The notes under the pieces were generated by a model. It saw only the letters and a list, made by a program, of their open reading frames with translations. It was not told where the DNA came from and made no database searches. From positions 1,116,001 through 1,180,000 of the forward strand of contig NC_064655.1 of assembly GCF_001723175.1 (NCBI RefSeq): DNA of 64,000 bases, given 5' to 3'. Position 1 is the first letter of the stretch. The number at the start of each line of letters is the position of its first letter. A program made the translations under genes and the position numbers. The stretch is from Penicillium oxalicum (Eukaryota > Ascomycota > Eurotiomycetes > Eurotiales > Aspergillaceae). Positions 34,893 through 46,857 of the stretch are shown one piece after another.

Positions 34893-37800
34893 TGAGTGGA
34901 AAGCTCCGGCGTGAGCGACATTGCTTTTGCAACTGGTGGGTGGCTACTTAAAATCCATCGCCGGCGATCCATGTATTCTCCCTCTGCACATCCGACTTGC
35001 CGACAGCCCTAAAACTGGGGGCCGATCGGGCCCACCCAAAACCGCACTTGGGCCCTGGGTTCGTCAGAGATGGGGCCTTTGAAAGAACGCGGCCACGCAT
35101 TGAATTTTACTCTATCATGGACTGAGACACCTAGATTGTTACCTACAGTGATATTATGCTGGATGAAAAGTAGAGTATGATTACCGTTGTCTTTGTCACT
35201 TAATTCTCACGATGCGGTTTGGACAAAGCGCCCTTGGTTGAAGTATTTTTCTAGATATCCAGTCACTTCACGTTACCTATGGTCGGGCCACAATACTCGC
35301 CTTCTACACAGACCGGACCGTATACCTTTTAAGCACTTCTTGGGATAAATGTATTGTATTGGCAAGTCTCGCCTAGTCTGACCTTGAGTTCTAAAATTTC
35401 AAGATATTCTTGAGATTCCACTATACATTGCTAATTCGTATCGAGCTTCTCTAGGTACCATATCAATCTTGGCCGTCTTTTAAGAAATTCTCGGTAGCTT
35501 AGTAGATGTATATTGACAGCTATGGGAAGCCTAACGATGTACCGTATGAGACTTGCCGAGTGAAAATGGACCACTTCCACCTTGACCATCTCTCTCTTCC
35601 CTGGTTGTTTTAATAAAAATAGAGAGATCTCTAGGGTCCAAGCAGGATACTGCTATCGGAAGACTAGCATAAAGCACGCGCCCGCGAATGTTCGCTCACA
35701 TGACACCCGATGGCGACATGTGGTTGTCCGTCTGGATTCAAATGGGATCCCTCTGAGTCTGGTCCCAATCCCCCCTCTCAAGATTCTGAGCGCCCGTGGT
35801 TTGACCTCGTCCATTCAATAGGCGCACAAGGAATCTGAAGTAGTGTGTCCTACGTGGTGTTCCATCCATGGCTGAAGGAGCAGGGCTCAAGGCCTAGATT
35901 CTGGCCGGAACTGCTTTCTGTCGAGTCCGCCATGTAACTGAGTGTGTTCAGCGTAAGAACTGGCACTGATGTTGCCCTGACGAGCTTATTTTACGTGTTT
36001 CGTTCGGCCTTGCGTATGTGGACTAGCTGGTGGACTGCGGTCTTCACGTGGATCTAGGCACAAATGTATCTGCCTTATGTTCCAGGCTGCCAGAATGTAT
36101 GAAGATCTCAAGCTTGTCATTGGCTTCAACTTATCCCTTGCTTCAATGTCATGGTTCTGCCCTGATGTTTTGAGCTACGATCAAGCGATTTGTGTTCGTT
36201 GATTTTAAATACCTGGGATTTTGCTCTTCACACCGCAACCTGTGACTTATTGGGATGGAGCTGTACTGGACGGAATGGAATTCCTTTGTAGTGAATTGTA
36301 ATGATCATTGTGGGATTGGTAAGTATGGCGAGGAGCAACAGTGGAATCCGTTGAATCGGTACACTGGAAGATCGCCAGCTCTCACCTGAAAAATACCGTC
36401 AGGACTTACGATGACAGCTGTATTTCCTGGCAGATCCGTAATAGAAGACTGTCGGGTTTGTCGAAACATGAATTTCAAGGATTCAAACAAATACTAAAAC
36501 GGTCGGGCTTCTACTATCTATGGAAAGACATGGGATGCGACAGAGCCTGAGCACAATTCGATGAACGCAACACACGACCGGCCCCCTTTGACTGTCGAAA
36601 TGACATCCATGGGTGCTATGTATGTCACACAAGCTCAGAACCTGGCCAGAATTATTTTGACTTGAGCAATTCACCACTTTAAGCAATCATTAGAAGCTGA
36701 CCCGTATTTGTACCATCCACATAGGTATATGCAAAAGGCTTGGCATGGCCTACCCTTCCTTCCACCGCTGTTTGAATTTCAAATGCAACGAACTGACGGG
36801 TGCATTTGCAATAGAACCGGCCTTCCTTGTGTCACCAGGGGCTCTTCATGGAACACACCTTGTTGGAGCATAGAAAGGTAATTTTCCGGAGTGTGAGACA
36901 GAAGAAATAGAATGATCCATGTTGACGGCGACCAGTCTGTCTACCCAGGAAGCCTCTGGGACTATAGCTCAGACGGGCAGGTCACCCCCGTTTTCTTTCC
37001 ATCTGAAGCAGATTTCCAGCTCTCTGAGACGAACGTCAGATCTGGAGCAGGGTGTAGCTCGACACGTAGAGACAGAATTTCAGTTTTCGATTAAATATTC
37101 GCTAAGCGCTTTGAATCGACGTGACCAGAACATCGAGAGATCGGGCCTAATCAAATGGAGCAAGCTGAATGTTTTCCGCGTCTCTTTTGGGTTGCTTTCA
37201 GCATCTCATTCCCTTGAACTGTTTTTGCAGAGAAAATCTGGCTTCCTCCACAGCCCAGTGATTTCAGGCACTCTGTTTGTTGTCGAGGTATATAGACTAG
37301 TAGAGAGCAGAGACTCGTGCCCCACCTATCTCATAACTTCTTTCTCTCACATCCCTTCCAGCCCTACCGCCTAGGCTTACTCCAACAGCACCAACGAGCT
37401 AGCTATTTTGTATGAGTGTTGCAGATACGGAATGCAAAGTCAAGACCCGAGTGCGGTGGACAAGTACTGGCACAAATCTTGGGGTCCTTGTGGATATTTT
37501 TGTCTTGTTCAAGGAACGTTGTGGCAAAGCATCTTGATCTCTGGTGTGATTCCTCGGAATCAAGAGCAAGTTGATCCGCACTTTGATCAGGCCGTGAAGG
37601 AAGTCATTACACATGGATTAAAGGGTTGAATTCATGTGGAGCCACGAATCTGTGCATAGACCTAGTCGTCGGGGTGGTCAACATCTCAGGGACCTATCTA
37701 CCTTGGCTCGGCAGATCTCAAATTATTGTGCGAGGGACAGAGCTCAGCGACAGAATGTAAGAATCTCGAATGTACTCAACGAATATACGATCTGTACAAG

Positions 37801-40180
37801 CAAAAAGAACTGTGTGATGATTCTCGGATTCGACTCCACCACCAGGGAATGAGATACTCGTCCGCGGTCACCATCTTGTACATACTCTCCGAAACTGATG
37901 GGATTAGACTGAGTCAAGCTTACTTGAATGAAAATACATCTTCACCAGCTGACCCGTACCTGGTTACTGTAGAGTCTGCGACTTCGTGGCGGGCTGGGTG
38001 CCCAATATGACAGTAGAGGGCCGGCTCCTGCTCTCCCTTCCCTCTGGCTACGAAAGAGCTCACGCGGCCACTGGTCACACGGCGGACACGTGACATTTCA
38101 TGATGCAAGTTTCTCATCAAATCGACGACATGCATCAAGCAGCGCAGAGAAAGAGACGAGAGTCGAGATGTGTTGGTCCATCTAAGTACTGTGGCCCTCG
38201 AAGCACATGTCGCATCTCCCCTGATCAAACAGCCAGAGAGAGAAGAATTTTAAGCTTTGGAGTATCCTCTTCAGACTCACCTTCAAAGTGCCGTTAGTCA
38301 AGTTATCCTCGTTTCAGGGAAACGGATTTAAGGAGTGATCTGACATCGACCGGCTGATCCTCACAGATGCCTTCAAGATTCCCTTGCCGCCAGTCATAGA
38401 GTCCAGGAGTGTGAGTGGAGCAGATCTGTACAGTATATATCCATCTCAGACACGCAATTTCTTTCCAAAGTCATGCGGCAGGAGTACTGCGAGTAGAGAC
38501 ACAGATTGTGACCCCGAATGAAGCACAGGAGCCGGCAGGGTTGACTGATTACATCATCGGCCCTGGCAACAGCAAAAACTGCCCCACAAGGGGGTCCTGT
38601 TGACCAGTTCTGTGGCCCTTTCTAGAAGATTGTGATGATAATTATGATGATGGTGATGCCGATCACGCAAAGGCCTTCAATGTCTGGCCAAGGCTGTTGA
38701 CTGAGACACCGGCACACGACCGACACCGCCAAAAGGTGGGCCATGCCGACTTGTCTCTCAAGGCAACGGGATGTATCCCATCATTCTCACTGCAGTGGCC
38801 GACCGAGCACAAGGCTTCGGGAGATGGATCTGACGTCCAGGAAATGACACATGCGATATCTATCCCACAAAATTCAATCCGCCCAGCATGATTTGAGTCC
38901 CTGTGGCACTCATGCTTCTGAACCTCATCACATCTCCGATAGAGCCATGATGCGCTCGCAGCGAAATCAATTCAGGGGAACTGGGAGAACCGTGGAGGGT
39001 GTGGATCACAACAAGCTGGCCTAGTTTGGTGGGTCCATCCTCCTTGGGTACGAGTGAATCAGAACCCGTTGTCTCTCGCTGAGCGCTCCACCAGCCAGGA
39101 ACCGTCGCACGCCCATTGGACAAGAGGAGCGCCCCAACACAAGCCCAGGCGCTACTATTAAGTTGCCCGTTGGGAGCGTAGCGAGTCAGCTGGCAAGCTA
39201 GTCTCCATGGAGGATCAATGCAGCCAAAAATAAAATCCAAAGGAAAAGGAAGGACGGCGCAGCGGGCCATGTTGAATGAGATAGGCTCCGAATGGCGGCC
39301 GAGCCCCCCGTCGATGCAGTCGAGCCTCCCGTCGAGCAAGTCTAGGCAGTTGTCCAGCCCAGCAGTCGCGCGTCAGTGCTTGTCCGAGAGCCCTGACTGG
39401 TTGGCTCGACTGGCGGAGACTCAGCCATGCCTCAAGGCATGTATCCATCTCCTAGAGAGCCGGAGAGTGGCAGGGCGCCCACCCGACGAGACGAGACTCG
39501 TCCTCCACTGGTAGAACCCTCTCCACGCCTCATACCCGCTCCAGGCCCAGAAGGGGAGCCCCCCAGTTCCTGAGCGCCTCAGCTGCAGGGCTTGTCACTG
39601 GTCACTGGGTCTGTCCCTGATCCATCTCTCCCCTCCCTTTCCCTTTCCCCTGGCCTTTCCCTTCATTCTCCATCCTCTTCCAAACCTTTCTCCCTCTTCA
39701 CCCTCGTCTGTCCAAGAAGCTACAGAGCTCGTATCGCTCCCCTCCATTCTTTTTCCCACACTCTCTCTCAGCAGGCCACAGCTTCACTCTTTCAGCTGGG
39801 CGCCGTGCTATCCATTCTTTCCCACCACCTGCAACCCTGAATCTCCCCCGATCCAGCGTTGTCTCTGGACCAATTCGGCCCATCCTCTCATTCCACCCTT
39901 CTTCACGGACAATCCAGCCTTGTCCCACCCAATCCACGTTGCGTCCATTCCAGACCAAGGACCATCGACCGCTCTTTCGCGCCCTTGACCACGATATCCG
40001 TCACTCTTTCCGGAAATCCACGCCGCTGATCAACCGAGACTTCCCTCTTTCATTCTCCAAAACTGGGTTTGTGACAGTTGGACAACATCTTGCAGTCCAG
40101 CACCAGCAACCTCAACACCTCAGCGTCGACCCGAGCCCGACATCAACGCCAAGCGACTTTTGCCGACCCTCCCCAGCACG
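34893..40180. other. Gene-poor block, 5.3 kb
   Basis: No ORF above 160 codons and none recognisable on either strand. Nothing resembles a transposase, reverse transcriptase or long terminal repeat. The last ~550 bp (about 39.6-40.18 kb) are CT-rich on the plus strand, as in many fungal leaders, and belong to the next gene. The rest I cannot explain. Confidence 0.4.
39600..39790 (+). promoter_or_regulatory. CT-rich leader/promoter tract of the membrane-protein gene
   Basis: A strongly pyrimidine-rich stretch (for example TCTCCCCTCCCTTTCCCTTT near 39627) about 400-580 bp before the start at 40181. CT-rich boxes of this kind are common just upstream of transcription starts in filamentous fungi. 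Confidence 0.45.
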
Positions 40181-40744
40181 ATGTTTACTTTTCACGAGAT
40201 GGTCCGCCGCAGTGCCGACAACCCCGACACCAAAAACAGCAACGACAACAACACTGGTCTCTCCAACGGCATGGTCGACCTCATGATCCTCCTCCTGGTC
40301 TTGGTCCTGCTCGCCTTGACCCTGGTGGGTGGCCTCCTGGTTCTCCGCCGCAAGCGTCAATCGGTTAGCAAGAACTCGGTGCTCCCTGTCCACAACGGTC
40401 AAGTCGCCGATAACTCACGCCGATTGACAATTACGGCTCACAAGCACGACTCCATCTTCGTCTATGACGAGAAGCGGTCCCTAATGCAGAACTCAGACAG
40501 CCCTCCACCAAGCCCTGTCCCCGAGATTCGCATCACCTTCCCCGAGGAAGAAGACGAGGCGGGCCGCCGCAAGTCCGGTCGAGTCGTTGTTGTTCGCATC
40601 AGTGAAGCAGGTAGCGTGGGGCTCGAACCGTGCCAGGAAGAGCTTCCGCCCTATCAGACCACCGACACGGGTCGCTTCCATTCTCTCGATATTGAGCGGA
40701 TGGGTGGTCTCAAGGAGAAAGGTGAGATGAAGAGCTACTCGTAG
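40181..40744 (+). CDS. Small single-pass membrane protein of unknown function
   Basis: Single exon, 187 residues from ATG 40181 (MFTFHEMVRRSADNPDTK). A single hydrophobic segment at about residues 33-57 (DLMILLLVLVLLALTLVGGL) is followed at once by RRKRQ, so the long C-terminal part is probably cytosolic. That part is Pro/Ser/Glu-rich, with DSPPPSPVPEIRITFPEEE and VVVVRISEAG, and ends ELPPYQTTDTGRFHSL. I recognise no enzyme domain. The composition resembles fungal plasma-membrane or vacuolar adaptor-like proteins, but no function is assigned. Confidence is for it being a real gene. Confidence 0.72.
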   Translation: MFTFHEMVRRSADNPDTKNSNDNNTGLSNGMVDLMILLLVLVLLALTLVGGLLVLRRKRQSVSKNSVLPVHNGQVADNSRRLTITAHKHDSIFVYDEKRSLMQNSDSPPPSPVPEIRITFPEEEDEAGRRKSGRVVVVRISEAGSVGLEPCQEELPPYQTTDTGRFHSLDIERMGGLKEKGEMKSYS

Positions 40745-42347
40745 AGCTACCGTCTCCCAGGCGGCCAGCCCACTGTTCTGGGCTCTTTTGCTCTTCCTCT
40801 TCCTCTCTTCGCTTCTCTCGGACAACGATCTCTCAAAAGCATGACCGGCATCTTGGCGAATCACTCATCTCCACCGGGGAGCCTGTGCTCTATCTCCACC
40901 CATTCTTCATACATATCTTCTTCTTTCTCTCTTGGCCCTGCCCGCAGGGACTTGCACATACCATGCATGCGACTCTTCTTCTTGGATTCCTTCTCATCGC
41001 CAGCATCTCCCCTCTCATGTCGCCGGGGTCTTCTAGGTGGTTGTCGTGTGGGAAGCGTCCGATCGGCCCCTCGGTGCCCCTGAGGAACGATTCGCGGCAG
41101 GGATCTCTGTACAGCGAGGGCATGCGACCTTCTCCCTTGACTTTGTGGAACGGTATTCACGGCGTTTCTTGCACGCGGTCTTCTATGTTCAACCGCTCGG
41201 ACCCTGCCACGTACCTAGGGTCCGGGTGTGACGCGCGACCATTCTTTTTTTCTGTGTCTTCCTCTTGATTCTGTTGATTTCTTACTCTCTTCTCTATCTC
41301 CCTCTTATAGGGGGCAGTCTCTTTTTGGCTGTTGCCGCCTCCTTTTTTTTGATCCCCTGCAAATTTCAAGACTGCCCCCTTCCGTTTCACTTGCCTCCAT
41401 TATTTTCTGTATGTGGTACCATGCCGGCAGTCTCACCTTGTATCTATGCTTGTCCTTTGATCCCCTATTTCGGCCCTTGTACCGTCAAACATGGTCAACT
41501 CTCCCGTGCGAGGGTTCAACGCGTCAGCCGAATACGATGCTTTCCCCGCGATCCGTTAGAAAGTAAAACGAGGTTCACCGTGAGACCTGTCTTACCCCCG
41601 ACGCCACAATCCTGAACTGTGCGTGCTCCCTTTTGCGTAATTCTATTCTGTAGGGTCCTGCTGGTGCTTCATGGCTTCGTGGCTTCGTGTCATCCTCGGT
41701 CAGTCAATGTGATGCCCATCTTCACGGAGGATACGTTGGAAGTGGCTTGAGCACAATCAGCACAAAGCTTCGACGTTTCCGCACCCCACTGCCCGAACAG
41801 ACCAATCGGAGGATTCTATCCGGAGCTCTCCTCAACCCGCCGCTTCCGCAACGTCAGGAAATTTGGTTCCTCTGTTCGATTCTCGCTGGAAGAAAGAAAC
41901 CACTGTGGTCACTTCGCCTCGTTTCTATTTCTAATAATTTGACCTCTCGCCAGCCCACGCAGATGGATGTCTGAGCTAGGCGTAGAACTTCAGTAGCAGA
42001 ACGTCCCTCGCCTCGACTTGTGGGAGCCAACAGAAGACAGGGGCCCTTCCCCTCCGCAAGCCCGCACCGTGCGGAGCCTCACGTGTCTCCTTTTTCGTCT
42101 CTCCTTCCATGAGTCTCCGTGGCACGGCGGGCCAATTGCCTCAATCTCATCCCAGGGATTATTCTCGTGGGATCTCTGAGCTCTTCGAATTTCTAATTGT
42201 GCCAGCGTGGTCATTGCGCTATCGCGCCACGTAGACCGTTATCTACAACTCCATCTTCGCTGCAAGTCGCGCGGACAGGATTTTACGGTCTTAGTTCTAC
42301 TGGCCCCGATTCGGAGATCGCCTCGGTCGAATTGACCTTCTAATAGC
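40745..42347. other. Intergenic between membrane-protein gene and GPI13
   Basis: 1.6 kb on the same-strand side of both genes: 3' UTR, then GPI13 promoter. CT-rich on the plus strand at 40.8-41.5 kb. Short ORFs only. Confidence 0.4.
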
Positions 42348-45300
42348 ATGGAGGCTCAATCGAAACACTTGCGGGCATCGTCCCCGTCGGCACCGTTGTC
42401 GCAGTCGTCCAGAGGGAAGCAGAACGCTATGCAAGAAGCCAAATCTCAACGGCTAGAGCAGGAATTTAAGACGAAGCACCTCGGTATTCTCGGGGTGTTA
42501 GCTTGGATACTGTAAGTGAGAAACCTGTTGTGCGTTGGAGCCATTGTCTGGACTGTAGGCTCCAAACCATTGAAAAAAAACATGCACTAACGCTCGTGGG
42601 TTCGACGCAAAGGTTCCTGCATCTCGCCGGTATATACTTTTTCACCAAAGGTTTCCTTCTCACCCGGATGGTCCTCGAGACCAAGTCTTCCTGCAACATT
42701 CTCCCCACCGACGAAGCTTCGGCCAAAGTTGGGTCGTCCACGACAGGCAATCAGAATGGATGCTGGCATGAAAAGACCTTCGACAAGGCCGTGATCATTA
42801 TAATCGATGCGCTTCGCTATGACTTTACCGTGCCGTTTGCCTCGGCAAATGAAAACCAGACAGCTCATTTGTTCCATGACAACATTCCGGTGCTTTATGA
42901 AACCGCGACCCAGAGTCCCAGCAACGCTTTCTTGCTCCCATTCATCGCCGACCCGCCCACCACTACTCTGCAGCGCCTGAAAGGACTAACTACTGGCACC
43001 CTGCCGACTTTTATCGATGCAGGGTCCAATTTTGCAGGCACTGCTATTGACGAGGATAACCTGGTCGCTCAGCTTTTCAGTGCGGGGAAGACTCTTGTCC
43101 AACTTGGCGATGACACTTGGCAATCGCTGTTCCCCGGCTATTTTGACGCCAATCTGACACACCCGTATGATTCCTTCAACGTATGGGATCTGCACACCGT
43201 GGACAATGGCGTCAACGAACATCTTTTCCCCCTACTTCAGCCAGAGAACAGATCCAAGTGGGACGTCATTTTTGGTCATTACTTGGGCGTGGACCATGCA
43301 GGACACCGCTACGGACCCAGTCATGCTGCCATGGCTGCCAAACTACAGGAGATGGATCGCGTAATTCGCCAGATCATGGGCTCATTGGATGATGATACCC
43401 TTTTGGTCGTGATGGGCGATCATGGCATGGATACCAAAGGAGACCACGGTGGCGAATCAGATGATGAGGTGCAAGCTGCGCTGTGGATGTATTCCAAGCG
43501 TGCCGTGTTTGGCCGTACGAGCAAGGAAAATTTACTGCCACCCCAGCATGCGCGTGAGCGTTCGGTTCCTCAAATCGATCTGGTGCCGACTCTGTCTCTG
43601 CTTCTTGGCATGCCCATCCCATTCAACAACCTGGGCTCACCGATTGAAGAGGCTTTTGCTGGCCCTAATGGCAACGACTGGTCGAACTTGCTGGCTGTCA
43701 ACCGTTTATCTGCCGCGCAGATCAAGAGATACCAGCATGCGTACGCAAAGGCTAGAGGTGCCGGTGACGATATGGAATCTTTCGCGCTTTGGATGGCGGC
43801 CGAGAAAGAGTGGAAGTCGGCTTCCAAGGGATTTGGGTCCAAGTCCAGCACAATTCGTTCGAGTTATAAACTGTATCGTGATTACCAGCGACACACCTTG
43901 GAGATTTGCCGGGGACTCTGGGCACGCTTTGATGTCCCAAGCATGGTCTCGGGTGTCGTACTTCTCGCCTTCGGCCTCGGTTTGCTGGGACTTTATGCCC
44001 GCGGACTCAATGTGGACCGCACAAACGTGACAAGCGCCCTTCTTTCCGCCGCGGGTGTCGGTGCTTCGTTCGGAGCCGTCTCTGGCACGCTCGTGGCCGT
44101 TTTTGGAATTTCTCACATGGCGATCACTGACTCGTCACTTCTTTTGGCTGCTCTTGGAAGCGTGCTTGGCAGTCTAGTTGTGTTGTTGAAGAAGCTTGCC
44201 AGTGTGAGCTGGCCTCTCCCCCGTGGCATGTGGGGATGGCTCGCTTTCTTCTTCACGGTCTCCCAATCCGTAGGCTTTGCTTCCAACTCGTATACCATCT
44301 GGGAAGATGACATTCTTCTCTTCTTCCTGACAACGTTCGGTGTATGTGCCGGCATTTCTTCCATGCGTCAAAAAGCCACAACAGACCGTGTGCTTGGTGT
44401 ATACCACTCCATCTTGTTCATTGTTCTCGGACGCCTCGCCTCCTTCTCTCGCCTCTGCCGTGAGGAGCAAATGCCCTTCTGCCGCTCCACATACTACGCT
44501 TCATCCACTTCGTCCGTTTCCGCTCCGTGGCAGCTCGTTATCCCGGTTATGGTCGCCCTCATCCTTCCGGGGGTCGTGCGCGCCTTTTACGCCGGCTCCA
44601 AATCGTACGAAGGTGCTGCGACTCTGTGGGTTGGCTTTGGTTTCCGTCTCGGGCTCGTCGTCATCTCCATATTTTGGGTGCTTGAAGGTGCCGACGATGG
44701 AGAGTGGCTGCCACTCGGCAAAGAGACCCTCAAATCAATTCGAGTCTTTCTTGCTCAGCTTGTTCTCGCACTTGCATTTGGGGCCGGTACCGCCGCGTAC
44801 CTCTATTCTAAGCCCTGTATCACCATCAGTGTCTCCAAACCCACCGAAGACCCTAATGCTGCCCCGGCCCCTATTATTGCTGGGCAACAACAGCAACCCC
44901 GGACTACAGTGACAATCCTGGGGTTTGGAAATGTATACGGCACTCGATTCTTCTTCCTTGTGGTAAACTTTGCGCTTGCAGTTATCCTGATGCAAAAACC
45001 CATGGGCCAAGGCGCCATCGCTCTGCTGGTCTGTCAGATTTTGTCTCTTCTCGAAATTTTGGATACCAACGCTCTCACACTCTCCAATTCGTCGATTGGT
45101 CCCGTTGTGCTTGGCCTCCTGGGTTCCTTTTACTTTTTCAAGACGGGCCACCAGGCTGTGCTCAGCACCATTCAGTGGGAGACCGCTTTCATCCCCCTAT
45201 CGAGCATCAAATACCCCTGGTCCCCGCTCCTTATTGTGCTAAACACCTTTGGGGCGCAAATCCTGACTGCGGTAGCCGTGCCCTTGACTGTCCTGTGGAA

Positions 45301-45610
45301 ACGACCCCTTGAAACTTCCGATCGTGGCTCGCAGCCGTCCAGTTCCAAGATCGCCAACCCGGCCGCGAAAATGCTCTCGGACGTAGCCCAGGCTGCCACG
45401 ACGCACATGTTGTACTTTGCGACTATTAATCTCGCCACGACCATGTGGGCAGGCCACTTACGTCGTCACCTGATGCTGTATCGGATTTTCAGCCCGCGCT
45501 TCATGATGGGAGCTATTGTCCTTGGGGTGGTGGACGTGGTTCTCATGCTTGTCGCTGTTGGTGGAGTCCGATGGAGCACCATTAGCGTGGGGGACATTTT
45601 TGGCTGGTAA
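42348..45610 (+). CDS. GPI13: GPI ethanolamine phosphate transferase 3
   Basis: Two exons: 42348-42511 and 42613-45610; 1053 residues. After a short cytosolic N-terminus and one membrane span (GIYFFTKGFLLTRMVLE) comes a lumenal alkaline-phosphatase-like domain: IIIIDALRYDF (metal ligand near D120), GHYLGVDHAGHRYGPSHAAM and VVMGDHGMDTKGDHGG. The C-terminal half has many membrane spans. This is the pattern of Gpi13/PIG-O, which adds phosphoethanolamine to the third mannose of the GPI anchor in the ER, the point where protein is later attached. Length and the HAGHRYGP motif separate it from Mcd4 and Gpi7. The splice restores AWILFLHLAGIYFF. Confidence 0.95.
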
Positions 45611-46857
45611 CCATGCCGCATCTCTGATTTTGGGTTTACTTCAGTTGTTGTACCGAGTCGCGTTTGGGAGTCAGGCAGGGCGCTAGTGGCTCCTATCGAA
45701 CAAATCAGACTGGGCTGCGAGACGACTGTTTGTGTTGTGTATTGCTGTGGTGTTTTTTTGGTTCTCTTTCTGGTATATACCTATTGCATTACTATTCCTT
45801 TATTTTTGATCATATGGTGTGTGTGTCTTTGATTCGTGAAGCTGTCTTTTTCGGTATTTTGTTGATTTGGCTTTCAGGTCTCAATACTAACGAGGGACGT
45901 ACAGTAGTCTTGAGGAAGAAAAAAATAGATTCAGCATCATGATATCATCATTACTTCCATTGTAAAAAATCCCTCATTCTATGAACAGACTTTGAGTCGA
46001 ATGCCCAACATCAGATGAGCATACCTCCACCTACCTAACGTAGGTCACATAAGTCTTACAAATTGGCTCTACTCCAGCTCTTAAGTTCTCTACGATACAT
46101 TCCTGTCTGCCTCACCAGTTGCCAGTCTAGACTTGGAAGATTGCCGGATCATCCAGCATCCCCGTTGAGAGATGAGCATTCTCCCCAAAAAAAAGTTCGA
46201 CAAGATACCTGCTCTCTCCCGTCAGACATACCTACCTAGAACCAGTACTTAGGTAGGTACTACGCATATTCGATTACCCAGCAAAGAGAATACAGAAGTT
46301 CCTGACATTTTCTTAGAAAACATCTACGTCATGGCCCACTGACACAAGCGCCGGCAGGTCACGGTATAATCCTCCCTACTTGGACTGATAGATCTTGATC
46401 GGTCCAGCTTAGTAGGGCTGATGATCTGGGCACCGCTGTATGGAATACCAGACAACTTAGGTACCTCGTGGCACTATTGGTGGCAATTTACATACCCACC
46501 GAGCGATTGGATTCAACTGGATTCTTTCCTTGATTTAGGGGGAGGGAGTCCACTGGGAATCAGGCACGGGACAAAGGGTACGGTTTGAGCATTATAAAAA
46601 TTGCGATTGGCATTTCAGATGAGGAACTTAGGATTAGAGAGAGAGGGAGAGATAAAAAAAGAAAATGGCACATGATCAATCCTCGTTTCATTCATCCAGA
46701 CGTAAAATGCCGTTTCAAGGTGGTAAGGTAATGTGTATTGTAACCTTATAGATACGGGCATGTGATGCGGTGCATTATCAACTTTGTTCGTGGGAGAGAA
46801 ATAGGAGGAGGAAGGGGAGAACAACGAGAAGGGGGGGAAAAGGGAGAAATTTGTCAT
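45611..46857. other. Convergent 3' region with TAGGTA-type inverted repeats
   Basis: 1.25 kb between GPI13 and the MFS transporter. Contains a perfect hairpin at 46229-46259 and other CCTACC/GGTAGG copies nearby. No gene recognised. Confidence 0.45.
46229..46259. repeat. Perfect 10-bp inverted repeat
   Basis: TACCTACCTA at 46229-46238 and TAGGTAGGTA at 46250-46259, separated by 11 nt. Could form a hairpin in the 3' region of either convergent gene. Confidence 0.85.

Noticed and set aside
33000..39600. Transposon or retroelement remains
   Set aside because: No transposase or reverse-transcriptase motif, terminal repeats or target-site duplications seen.
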